Source: Marinobacterium aestuarii (lineage in GTDB: Bacteria > Pseudomonadota > Gammaproteobacteria > Pseudomonadales > Balneatricaceae). From it: 64,000 nucleotides of DNA. Made by a program: the position numbers and the translations under genes. Each line of letters opens with the position of its first letter. Position 1 is the stretch's first letter. The stretch lies in contig NZ_CP015839.1 of the NCBI RefSeq assembly GCF_001651805.1, positions 1,984,001 to 2,048,000 of the forward strand, read 5' to 3'. Of this stretch, positions 43,491-52,898 are shown piece after piece. The notes below the pieces were generated by a model. The model did no database searches. It saw only the letters and a list, made by a program, of their open reading frames with translations, and had not been told where the DNA came from.

Positions 43491-46400
43491 TGCGTAATAT
43501 TGAGTTTATCAGCGCTGGTGCCGGTAGTGGTAAAACCACAAGCTTAACGCAACGGCTAAAAGACTTCCTGGAGAACCAGGGTGTTCAGCCAGAAGGAATT
43601 ATTGCGACAACTTTTACGCGGCTAGCCGCCACTGAATTGCGAGAGCGTGTGCGACAAGCATTGCTCAAAGCGGGTAGGAATGACCTTGCGAATTCGATGG
43701 GGCTCGCTGCCATCAATACTGTGAATGGGGTCTGTGGGCAGCTCTTAAAGCGATTTGCGTTCGAAGCTGGTTTATCGCCGGAGCAGCGGGTGCTCGATGA
43801 ACCGGAAGCCAAGCAGTTGTTTGGCGAGGCGCTCGATACGGTTATCGATGCGACTCCCGATCGAGTAAGAACTCTGAATCAGCTTGCACGACGGTTGGGT
43901 CATGAAGATGGCGGCAAGCCTTTATGGCGCCGTTATGTGATCGAGCTTGTCAGTGCCGCCCGCGCCAATGATTGTAATGACAGCCAGCTGGTCCAGTTTT
44001 CGCAGCTAAGTCGAGAGGAACTCCTCAGTTTCTTTCGAAAGCCAACTGACAGAGATCTTGATCAAGAGCTCCTTCAGCAGATAGAAGGTGCGCTAGAGAC
44101 TATCGATACGGCGGCCGATACCACTAAGGCGACCAGAGACTATCTGTTACTTCTGAAACAGACCAAACGCAGCTTGACGTCTGGACAACTGAGTTGGGAC
44201 CAGTGGGTCAAAATGTCGAAGACGTCGCCTGGTGCAAAAAGTCGCGCGGCAGCAGAAGGCGTTCAACTGGTGGCTGAGGACTTTGAGGTTCATCCCCGTC
44301 TTCATCAAGACCTGAACGAATATATCGATCTGGTGTTCCAGTTGGCGGAGATCAGCCTGGAAACCTATCAGACCACAAAACGTCAACAAGGGCTGCTCGA
44401 TTTTGTCGATCAGGAGTTGCTGCTATTTCGACTGCTGGAGAGCCCAACGATTCAAGCTGTTCTGGAGGATGAGCTTCAGCTGCTGATGGTCGATGAGTTC
44501 CAGGATACAAGTCCGATTCAACTTGCATTGTTCTTACGTCTTGCGAAGTTGGCTGATCATGTCGTCTGGGTGGGAGACGTCAAACAGGCGATTTACGGTT
44601 TCCGAGGCTCCGATCCAGCGTTGATGCAACGTGTGCTGTCGGCGGTCCTGTCAGGAGGAGGGCAGACCGGAATACTTGAAAAATCATGGCGTTCGCGTCC
44701 TGCACTGGTGCACTACTGCAATGCCATTTTTTCCCACGCTTTCCAAAATACTGTACCAGCCAAGCAAGTGTGTTTGGAGCCAGCTCGCAAAGAGCAAGTT
44801 GACGAACCGGCCATTGTGCGCTGGTCCCTTTCTGGAAATATCGATAATCAGCTTGCAGCATTGGCCAGCGGAATCAGGAATCTGCTGGTAGAACGGTACC
44901 AGGTGATCGATAAAGAGACAGGTGAGCCACGTAATGTACGTCCCGGTGATATTGCAGTTTTATGTCGATCCAATGACCGGTTGAAAGTGCTTGCTCAGGC
45001 TTGTGCTGTCCAGGGGCTCGATGTCAGTTACACTCGACCTGGATTGCTAGCGACACCCGAGTGTACGCTAGCGATTGCTTGTTTGAGGCGAGTGTCTGAC
45101 CGCAATGACTCCCTGGCAACCGCGGAAATCCGCATGCTTGCTATGGGGGAAAGCGTCCCAGAGTGGCTGCCTGAACGGCTCAATTATGTGGCAGACGAGG
45201 CATCCGAATGTATTTGGGGAGAAGACGGGACCAATGACATTCTGACCTCACTGGCTGATGTACGTACTCATCTGCGTAACTTGACGCCGTCCGAATCGCT
45301 CGCTGAAGCGCTACAGCGCGGTAAAGTTCGTGAGACTGTCAATCGTTGGGGGCCTACGAGGCAACGAGTTCGCAGTCGGCACGCAAACTTGGATGCGTTG
45401 CAGGGACTGGCGGAGCAGTATGAAAGCCATTGCAAAATTCGAAGCGAGGCGGCCAACGTCTCGGGACTCATTTTATGGTTGAAAATGCTCGAAAAAGAGG
45501 GCGAGGACTGGCAAGCAACACGGCAGGATGATGATGTATTAACGCTGGTGACTTATCACGGTGCCAAGGGGCTAGAGTGGCCCGTCGTTATCGCATTTGA
45601 TCAAGACTACCCGATCAAGACCCGACTGTGGGGCGTTTCGGTTCGGGGTTCTGCTGAAGATGTCGACATTCTGGAACCGCTAGCACACCGAGTATTACGT
45701 TTCTGGCCATATCCATTTGGTAAACAGGCGAAAGATATTCCGGTGGTCGAGCGAATCCAGGCCGCTGAATCCGGCCAACAAGCCGAATTCGAGGCTCTAG
45801 AGGAGGAAAAACGACTGCAGTACGTAACCTTTACACGTGCTCGGGATCTGTTGATTCTGCCTGTAAAGGATGAACGAAGAGCTCAGGTGCCGAGTACATT
45901 GGGTGTCGAGTGGGTTTATCCGCATGATAACTGTTTGCTACTACCGGATGGTGCAAGCCTACCGGCACGGCAAGTATCCATTGAACCGCTAGAAGATCGC
46001 CAAGCGCTTGCAGATATCTATCAACCCTTGTGGATGCATACCGATCTCCAGACTGGCGTACTTTTGAGTAGAAGTGTAACGGCCTCAGCTATGGAGCCGC
46101 GGTTTGACGCAACTATTGGGGAGATCGTCGAGCTTGGCGAACGCTTGCCACTGACCGGCAAAGTCGAAGACATAGCGCGGCTAGGTACGGCCATTCACAA
46201 CTCGATCGCCGCAGATACTAATGCCGGTGAGTCTCTGACGCTGGATAGAGTCGACGAAATCCTGGTGGAATGGGGTGTTCGGGATGCTATTGCGCCGGAA
46301 TCAGCCATCGAAGCCAGCAGGCGGCTAAGACGCGCAATTTGTGACCGCTATCAGGTCGTCAGCTGGCTGGTTGAATATCCCGTCAGTTATGTGACCGAGT

Positions 46401-46636
46401 TGGGTCAGGAGATGACAGGGTTTATTGATCTACTCGTGGAAACGCCGGAAGGTTGGTTGATTATTGACCACAAATCATCCCCCGCGCGGAGAAGTGAATG
46501 GCAGGGCATAGCGCTTGGTTATTCAGGACAGCTAGCGTTGTACGAGCAGGCAATCAGTGAATTAACTTTCAAGCCTGTGCTTGGATGTTGGATTCATTTT
46601 GCAATCACTGGAGGTCTGGTGGAAGTGCGAACATGA
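43490..46636 (+). CDS. AddA/RecB-like UvrD helicase-nuclease
   Basis: A 1048-residue superfamily 1 helicase fused to a nuclease. Walker A SAGAGSGKTTSL (residues 8-19), Walker B DEFQDTSP (D335), motif III GDVKQAIYGFRGSDP, motif V TLVTYHGAKGLEWPVV and YVTFTRARDLLILP are all intact. The C-terminal PD-(D/E)XK core has D980 in GFIDLLVETPEGW and D993-H-K995, followed by YSGQLALYEQAI. With the AddB-like protein it should form an end-processing helicase-nuclease. The ATG overlaps the upstream stop codon by one base. This is a divergent pair, not the housekeeping RecBCD. Confidence 0.9.
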   Translation: MRNIEFISAGAGSGKTTSLTQRLKDFLENQGVQPEGIIATTFTRLAATELRERVRQALLKAGRNDLANSMGLAAINTVNGVCGQLLKRFAFEAGLSPEQRVLDEPEAKQLFGEALDTVIDATPDRVRTLNQLARRLGHEDGGKPLWRRYVIELVSAARANDCNDSQLVQFSQLSREELLSFFRKPTDRDLDQELLQQIEGALETIDTAADTTKATRDYLLLLKQTKRSLTSGQLSWDQWVKMSKTSPGAKSRAAAEGVQLVAEDFEVHPRLHQDLNEYIDLVFQLAEISLETYQTTKRQQGLLDFVDQELLLFRLLESPTIQAVLEDELQLLMVDEFQDTSPIQLALFLRLAKLADHVVWVGDVKQAIYGFRGSDPALMQRVLSAVLSGGGQTGILEKSWRSRPALVHYCNAIFSHAFQNTVPAKQVCLEPARKEQVDEPAIVRWSLSGNIDNQLAALASGIRNLLVERYQVIDKETGEPRNVRPGDIAVLCRSNDRLKVLAQACAVQGLDVSYTRPGLLATPECTLAIACLRRVSDRNDSLATAEIRMLAMGESVPEWLPERLNYVADEASECIWGEDGTNDILTSLADVRTHLRNLTPSESLAEALQRGKVRETVNRWGPTRQRVRSRHANLDALQGLAEQYESHCKIRSEAANVSGLILWLKMLEKEGEDWQATRQDDDVLTLVTYHGAKGLEWPVVIAFDQDYPIKTRLWGVSVRGSAEDVDILEPLAHRVLRFWPYPFGKQAKDIPVVERIQAAESGQQAEFEALEEEKRLQYVTFTRARDLLILPVKDERRAQVPSTLGVEWVYPHDNCLLLPDGASLPARQVSIEPLEDRQALADIYQPLWMHTDLQTGVLLSRSVTASAMEPRFDATIGEIVELGERLPLTGKVEDIARLGTAIHNSIAADTNAGESLTLDRVDEILVEWGVRDAIAPESAIEASRRLRRAICDRYQVVSWLVEYPVSYVTELGQEMTGFIDLLVETPEGWLIIDHKSSPARRSEWQGIALGYSGQLALYEQAISELTFKPVLGCWIHFAITGGLVEVRT

Positions 46637-46781
46637 AAAACATGCACTTTATGAGACCGATGTGCTAGCAACTCGCTCGAGCTATCTCGGTATAAACATC
46701 TAATCTAGCTTCATTCAAGTAAGCATCTGAATCTACAGGATTGTAGAATAGCGGGTCCTGGTCAAAAGGATTTAGGTTCCA

Positions 46782-49718
46782 ATGCAAATTACAGGGTATC
46801 ACGCCAAGTACTACGCGCATGAGCTTACACGTCGCCATGCCGCTGATGGTGTCGATCGCTTGTCGCAGTCACTGTTTGATGCCAGCGTAGACCTGAATCC
46901 CCACCAGATTGAGGCAGCGTTGTTCGCCCTGCGTAATCCGCTGCAGCAAGGGGTGCTGCTCGCTGATGAAGTGGGTCTAGGTAAAACCATCGAAGCGGCG
47001 TTGGTGGTGTGCCAGCTGTGGGCTGAGCGTCGCCGCAAGCTACTGATCATTGCTCCTGCCAGCCTGCGTAAGCAGTGGGCTCAGGAGCTGCTGGAGAAGT
47101 TTGCCGTGCCCACCACCGTGCTGGACGCTGTCGCCCTGCGCAAGCAGTCCGCTGGCAGTGTGCTGGATACTCTGCAACGCCTGGTTGGAAAGACCGCTAT
47201 CATCATGTCCTACCAGTTTGCCGCCCGGCTGGAGGCCGAGCTGCGTGCTGTGCCTTGGGATATAGTTGTGATTGATGAGGCACACAAGCTACGCAATGCC
47301 CATCGCCAGAGTAACCGTACCGGGCAAGCCCTTCGCCGGGCGTTGCAAGGTCGCAAGAAACTGCTCCTGACGGCCACACCGCTGCAAAATTCGCTGATGG
47401 AGCTTTATGGGCTTTCCACCATGATCGACGAACATTTGTTTGGCGATGAAAAGGCCTTCCGCAAGCAATACCTGAACAATTCCGGCGGGCTTGAAGAGCT
47501 GCGCGGCCGCCTGGCTGGCTTTACCCAGCGCACGTTGCGAAAGGATGTACTGGAGTACATTCAATACACCGAACGCAAGGCGCTTACCCAACCGTTCAAC
47601 CCCACGGACGAAGAACAGGCAGTCTACGAACGAGTATCCGTATTTCTACTGCGAGAAGAATCTTTTGCCCTACCAAAGCGCCAACGCCATCTCACCGGAC
47701 TGGTTCTGCGCAAGCTGCTTGCCTCCAGTACCTCCGCCATTGTCGCCACCCTAGCAACCATCCGTGCGCGGCTGGAGCAGATGCTGCTGGATGACGCCGC
47801 TGTGGACAAGATCAACTTGCTGGAACAGTGGGTGGAAGAGGATGATCTCGAAACCGACTATCTCGAAGAACAAGAGCTTGGCGATAGTACCGAGCTTGAA
47901 GACTCCAACCCAGGCTATCTGCCTGCCGCGGAGCAGGCACTGTCAGATCCCGAGCAGAAAAAGCAGGCTATTCAACAGGAAATAGATGAGCTGAGCGGTA
48001 TCATCGCGATGGCCCAAGGGCTCCAAAACGATACCAAAGCACAATCGTTACTTACCGCGCTACAGCTTGGTTTCGCCAATATGGCCGAGCTGGGTGCGCC
48101 CCGTAAAGCCATCATCTTTACCGAATCCAAGCGCACTCAGGAGTACCTGTACCAGTTTATGGCCGCCAACGGCTATGACAGCAAACTGATGCTGTTCAGT
48201 GGCACCAACAACCATCCGGATACCACTGCAATCTACCAACAATGGTTGGCAGAACACCAGGGCACGGATCGCGTGACCGGCTCTCCCCAAGTTGATCGGC
48301 GCACCGCCCTGATTGACCACTTCCGCAAGGACGATGGAACGGGGGCAGACATCATGATCGCCACCGAAGCCGCCGCCGAAGGGGTCAACCTGCAATTCTG
48401 TGCGTTACTGGTTAATTACGACCTGCCCTGGAACCCTCAGCGGGTAGAGCAGCGCATTGGTCGCTGCCACCGCTATGGCCAGCGCTTTGATGTGGTAGTG
48501 ATCAACTTTCTCAATACCCGCAACCAGGCCGACCAGCGTGTGCTGGAGCTGTTATCCGAAAAGCTTCATCTTTTTTCCGGTGTATTCGGTGCCTCGGATG
48601 AAATATTGGGTCGCATTGAAAGCGGCATCGATTTTGAAAAACGCATTCTCTCCATCTATCAGACCTGCCGTCATCCAGACGACATCGATCAAGCCTTTAA
48701 TGCCCTGCAGGCCGAGCTGGAAGACGCGATTAACGACCGGATCCAGGACACCCAGAGCCAACTACTGGAAAATTTCGATGAAGACGTGCACGACCGGCTC
48801 AAGCTGCGGCTGGATGAAGCTGAAGCGCGTCTCGATAAACTGGGCCGCTGGTTCTGGGGGGTAACCTGCTATGCATTACAAAAACATGTGCGCTTTGATC
48901 ACGCTTCCTATGCCTTTGCTTTGCCCCAGTCACCCGAAGGCATCGAGCCGCCGGTAGCTTCCGGTCGCTATCAGCTCATTCGTGGCGCCGCCCAGCCGGA
49001 CATGCTCGCCCATGCCTACCGTCTCAGTCATCCGCTGGGTGAATGGGCGCTGGAATCTAGCTTGAACGCGCTTACGCCCACGGCAAAGATCACCCTCGAC
49101 TATAGCGCCCACGGCACTAAGATCAGCCTGGTGGAAAAGCTGATAGATAAGTCTGGCTGGCTACGGCTGGACAGGCTACAGGTCACCGCCTTTGAAACCA
49201 CGGATACTCTGTTGTTTTCCGGCCTCACTGACGATGGCCAGCTGCTCGACCAGGAGGCTTGCGAAAAGCTGATGGCGATAGAGGCCCAAGGCAAACCTGG
49301 ACCGGTCAATGCAGCGCCGCCGACTCAACTGATGGCCAACAGTGAGCGTCATATCGCCGCAGGCATTGCCAACATTCTCGAAGCCAATCAGCGCCTGTTC
49401 AATGAAGAGCGCGACAAGCTGGAAAAATGGGCTGAAGACAAGCTGGTGGCCGCCGAAGAGGCGTTGAAGAATACCAAAGCACGAATCGCCCAGCTCAAGC
49501 GCGATGCCCGCAAGGCCATCACCCTGCAGGAGCAATCCGACATCCTGCAGGAAATCTCGTCGCTGGAAAGGCAACAGCGCCGCCAGCGGCAGGAAATTTT
49601 TGCTGTCGAAGACGAAATCATTGAGAAACGCGATGCTCTGATCGAAGCCCTGCAGCAACGCCTGCAGGAAAAAACCGAAATCAACACACTGTTCACCCTG
49701 CGCTGGCAAGTGGTGTAA
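46782..49718 (+). CDS. SNF2-type helicase/translocase
   Basis: A 978-residue SNF2-family ATPase. LLADEVGLGKTIEAAL (K68), LIIAPASLRKQWAQEL, VVIDEAHKLRNAHRQ (D165-E-A-H), LLLTATPLQNSLMELY and QRVEQRIGRCHRYGQ are the helicase motifs. An acidic insertion is at about residues 350-400, and a Glu-Lys-rich coiled coil ends the protein. The build is close to DrmD of DISARM and to RapA-like translocases. It is followed 33 bases later by a DNA methyltransferase and a Res-like enzyme, so it probably works with them on unmodified DNA. There is no nuclease motif of its own. Confidence 0.9.
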   Translation: MQITGYHAKYYAHELTRRHAADGVDRLSQSLFDASVDLNPHQIEAALFALRNPLQQGVLLADEVGLGKTIEAALVVCQLWAERRRKLLIIAPASLRKQWAQELLEKFAVPTTVLDAVALRKQSAGSVLDTLQRLVGKTAIIMSYQFAARLEAELRAVPWDIVVIDEAHKLRNAHRQSNRTGQALRRALQGRKKLLLTATPLQNSLMELYGLSTMIDEHLFGDEKAFRKQYLNNSGGLEELRGRLAGFTQRTLRKDVLEYIQYTERKALTQPFNPTDEEQAVYERVSVFLLREESFALPKRQRHLTGLVLRKLLASSTSAIVATLATIRARLEQMLLDDAAVDKINLLEQWVEEDDLETDYLEEQELGDSTELEDSNPGYLPAAEQALSDPEQKKQAIQQEIDELSGIIAMAQGLQNDTKAQSLLTALQLGFANMAELGAPRKAIIFTESKRTQEYLYQFMAANGYDSKLMLFSGTNNHPDTTAIYQQWLAEHQGTDRVTGSPQVDRRTALIDHFRKDDGTGADIMIATEAAAEGVNLQFCALLVNYDLPWNPQRVEQRIGRCHRYGQRFDVVVINFLNTRNQADQRVLELLSEKLHLFSGVFGASDEILGRIESGIDFEKRILSIYQTCRHPDDIDQAFNALQAELEDAINDRIQDTQSQLLENFDEDVHDRLKLRLDEAEARLDKLGRWFWGVTCYALQKHVRFDHASYAFALPQSPEGIEPPVASGRYQLIRGAAQPDMLAHAYRLSHPLGEWALESSLNALTPTAKITLDYSAHGTKISLVEKLIDKSGWLRLDRLQVTAFETTDTLLFSGLTDDGQLLDQEACEKLMAIEAQGKPGPVNAAPPTQLMANSERHIAAGIANILEANQRLFNEERDKLEKWAEDKLVAAEEALKNTKARIAQLKRDARKAITLQEQSDILQEISSLERQQRRQRQEIFAVEDEIIEKRDALIEALQQRLQEKTEINTLFTLRWQVV

Positions 49719-49751
49719 CACCGTATGGACACAACATTTAAGGCTTAAGAC

Positions 49752-52700
49752 ATGAGTGCAAAGCAGAACGCCAAATTTCAGGAACTCGTCACCAAACTGC
49801 GCGAGATTTTTCAGATTGACCGCCCAGACTTGGATTTTGGCATCTACCGCATCCTCAATGCCCGTGCGGATGAAATCAATGATTATTTGGAGAAGCGCTT
49901 ACCCGAAAAAGTGCAGGCTGCATTGAACAGTGGCAACGAAGCACAGCGCGAGCATGCCGCCAAAGAACTGAAGGAAAAAGAAGAGCAGTACGCCGCTGAT
50001 GGCCTCAACCCGGACACTGTACCCAAGGTTCAGGAGCTGCGGCAAAAACTGGCCGAATACAGTGCCGGCGCCTCAGAGCATGAAAATGCCGTCTTCTCGC
50101 ACCTGTTGACCTTTTTCTCCCGCTACTACGACAACGGCGACTTTATCAGCCAACGCCGTTACAAAGGGGATACCTACGCCATTCCCTACGCAGGTGAAGA
50201 AGTCATGCTGCACTGGGCCAACAAGGACCAGTACTACACCAAGAGCGGCGAGAACTTTGCCAACTACAGCTTCAAGCTCCAAGACGGTCGTACCGTACAC
50301 TTCCGTCTGGTGTCTGCCGATACGGCCAAGGATAACCGCAAGGACAACGATAAAGAACGTCGCTTCACGCTGATTCAGCACAAAACCGTCACCCGCATTG
50401 ATGAGCAAGGTGATGAATACGACGAAATACTGCCCCCTGTCGAAGAAGTGGACGGCACTAACGGCAAGGAACTGATTATCCGCTTTGAGTACGCACTTCA
50501 ACCCAAGGGCACCAAACAGGGCGTCCTGGTCAGCCAGGCGGTGAATGTCATACTCGCCGACGAGGCCGTCAAGACCCGCTGGCTGGATCTGGAAAATCGA
50601 GCCCCCACTGAGAAAAACCCTCAGCGCACCCTGCTGGTAAAACACCTTGTGGATTACACCACCAAGAACACCGCTGACTATTTCATCCACAAGGACCTGG
50701 GCGGCTTCCTGCGCCGGGAGCTGGATTTCTATATCAAGAACGAAGTTATGCACCTGGACGATGTGCAGAATGCCGACGCCTTTGCCAACATCGAAAAGAA
50801 CTTACGCATGATCCAGTGCCTGCGGGCGATTTCGCTGGAGGTTGTTGATTTTCTCGCTCAGCTAGAAAATTTCCAGAAGAAGCTCTGGTTAAAGAAGAAG
50901 TTTGTGGTGTCCAGCCATTACTGCATCACGTTGGATCGGGTGCCGGCGGAGCTGTACCCGGAGATTGTGGCGAATGAAAGGCAGTGGGAGCAGTGGAGGC
51001 AGCTTGGGGTGTGGAATGGAGTGACGCACGGCACGGTTGAGGACCTGGAGGCTGGGTCGTTTCGGATGGTAGATACCAGCTTGTTTGCAGAATCATTCCG
51101 TCATGCCTTGCTTAACCTTATATCCGAATTGGAATCAGGAATAAATGGGGTTCTTATTCACGGGGATAATTTTCAAGCTCTCTCAATTTTGGGAGAGCGC
51201 TATAAGAGCAACATTGACTCCGTTTACATTGACCCTCCTTACAACACAGATGGAAGCCCAATCGCTTACAAAAACGGATACAAAAAATCAAGTTGGAACG
51301 CGTTGATTGATACAAGGCTAAGGCGAACCGTTCCACTAATGTCGGAGAATGGGTTGCTTTGTGCGACAATTGATGATTTCCAGAAGGAAGATCTGACATT
51401 TGTCATGCAGGACGTTTTTGGCGTAGATGGAATTGCAGGCACTGTCGCAATTCGTTCAAATCCATCAGGACGGCCTGTTCCAAGCGGATTTGCTCAATCA
51501 CATGAGTATGCAATTTATGCACATAAGTCAGCCACTGCAAAGATAGGGACATTGCCGCGGTCAGAAGCGCAGCTCCAGCGGTATCGGGAAGAGGATAGTA
51601 ACGGGCGATACATGTGGGAGCTTTTCAGAAAGCGAGGCTCGGCGTCACTCCGATCTGATCGTCGCACTATGTACTACCCACTATACTTCAACGGAAGTGA
51701 GGTCCGCGTCCCTGAGATGGAATGGAATGAGGATGAGAAGGATTGGATTCTCACTGAAAATCCATCTATTCATGAAGAAATTCTCTGGCCTATTGACGAG
51801 CAGGGGTTACAGCGCCGGTGGCGTTGGAGTCCCACCAGAGTGAAAAAAGATTACTCTCAGTTTAAAGTAAAGGAAGAAGGGGGAGTTAAAACTGTTTACT
51901 ACAAGTATCGGCCGCAAAGTGAGACAGTGCTTCCTCCAACCGCCTGGGTAGATGCTAAGTATTCTGCAACAGAGCATGGAACAGGTGTTGTTAAGGACCT
52001 ATTTGGAACGTCAGCAGTATTTGACTTCCCAAAAAGTATCCATGCAGTTTTTGATTGCATATGGATTGGTGGCGCTGCCGGCAAAGATTCCGTTGTTCTA
52101 GATTATTTCGGTGGTTCAGGAACAACGGCACATGCTGTTATAGCCATGAATCGAGCTTACGGAGGGCAGCGGAAATACATCTTGGCAGATCAAGGTGAAT
52201 ACTTTGATAAGGTAATAAAGGGGCGTGTGCAGAAGGTAGTTTATTCGCAGGATTGGAAGGATGGTAAACCTTCCGCTCCCGCAACCGGCATTTCCCACTG
52301 CTTTAAGGTGCTCAAGCTGGAAAGCTACGAAGACACGCTGAACAACCTGCAACTGCACCGTGAAACTCGGCAGCACCAGACACTTGGCCTGTTGAACCAA
52401 CAGGCCACGGAGGATTACCTGTTGCACTACATGCTGGACGTAGAAAGCCGTGGTTCGTTGCTGTCGGTGGAGGATTTCAAGAAGCCCTTTGACTATGAAA
52501 TGAACATCGCTACGGATTCGGCGGGCGCCTACGAGCAGCGCAAGGTCGATCTTGTGGAAACCTTCAACTACTTGATCGGCTTGCGCGTTAAGCATATCGA
52601 CGCCCAGCCAGAGCGGGGTTTTGTCACCGTTACCGGTACCCTGCCCAGCGGCGAAAGTTGCCTGGTGCTGTGGCGCGACTGTGAGCTGTTGGATTACGAC

Positions 52701-52898
52701 GGTGTTAGTGGGCTCTGCGACAAGCTGGCCATCAACCCGGCGGATAACGAATTCGATGTGGTCTATATCAACGGTGACCACAATATTCCAACCGTGCTGA
52801 CCCAATCCGCCGAGGACGGCGGTGCGACTCGGGTACTCAAGCTGCGCCAGATCGAGTCGGAGTTCCTCGAACGCATGTTTGCGATGGAGGATGTGTGA
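49752..52898 (+). CDS. Type III-like DNA adenine/cytosine-N4 methyltransferase (Mod)
   Basis: A 1048-residue protein. Catalytic motif IV DPPY (D494-P-P-Y497, in VYIDPPYNTDGSP) comes before the AdoMet loop DYFGGSGTTAHA (784-795), the beta-class order typical of type III Mod enzymes. The N-terminal 440 residues (KRLPEKVQAALNSGNEAQRE and on) and the C-terminal part are probably for complex formation. Bases from about 51,080 to 52,270, encoding the catalytic and target-recognition region, are clearly AT-richer than both ends of the gene, which suggests a recombined segment. The stop codon overlaps the Res start (TGATG). Confidence 0.92.
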   Translation: MSAKQNAKFQELVTKLREIFQIDRPDLDFGIYRILNARADEINDYLEKRLPEKVQAALNSGNEAQREHAAKELKEKEEQYAADGLNPDTVPKVQELRQKLAEYSAGASEHENAVFSHLLTFFSRYYDNGDFISQRRYKGDTYAIPYAGEEVMLHWANKDQYYTKSGENFANYSFKLQDGRTVHFRLVSADTAKDNRKDNDKERRFTLIQHKTVTRIDEQGDEYDEILPPVEEVDGTNGKELIIRFEYALQPKGTKQGVLVSQAVNVILADEAVKTRWLDLENRAPTEKNPQRTLLVKHLVDYTTKNTADYFIHKDLGGFLRRELDFYIKNEVMHLDDVQNADAFANIEKNLRMIQCLRAISLEVVDFLAQLENFQKKLWLKKKFVVSSHYCITLDRVPAELYPEIVANERQWEQWRQLGVWNGVTHGTVEDLEAGSFRMVDTSLFAESFRHALLNLISELESGINGVLIHGDNFQALSILGERYKSNIDSVYIDPPYNTDGSPIAYKNGYKKSSWNALIDTRLRRTVPLMSENGLLCATIDDFQKEDLTFVMQDVFGVDGIAGTVAIRSNPSGRPVPSGFAQSHEYAIYAHKSATAKIGTLPRSEAQLQRYREEDSNGRYMWELFRKRGSASLRSDRRTMYYPLYFNGSEVRVPEMEWNEDEKDWILTENPSIHEEILWPIDEQGLQRRWRWSPTRVKKDYSQFKVKEEGGVKTVYYKYRPQSETVLPPTAWVDAKYSATEHGTGVVKDLFGTSAVFDFPKSIHAVFDCIWIGGAAGKDSVVLDYFGGSGTTAHAVIAMNRAYGGQRKYILADQGEYFDKVIKGRVQKVVYSQDWKDGKPSAPATGISHCFKVLKLESYEDTLNNLQLHRETRQHQTLGLLNQQATEDYLLHYMLDVESRGSLLSVEDFKKPFDYEMNIATDSAGAYEQRKVDLVETFNYLIGLRVKHIDAQPERGFVTVTGTLPSGESCLVLWRDCELLDYDGVSGLCDKLAINPADNEFDVVYINGDHNIPTVLTQSAEDGGATRVLKLRQIESEFLERMFAMEDV

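Noticed and set aside
30971-46636. A BREX system, suggested by the BrxR-like regulator
   Set aside because: No PglZ-type phosphatase, BrxC/PglY-type ATPase or BrxX methyltransferase is present in the block.
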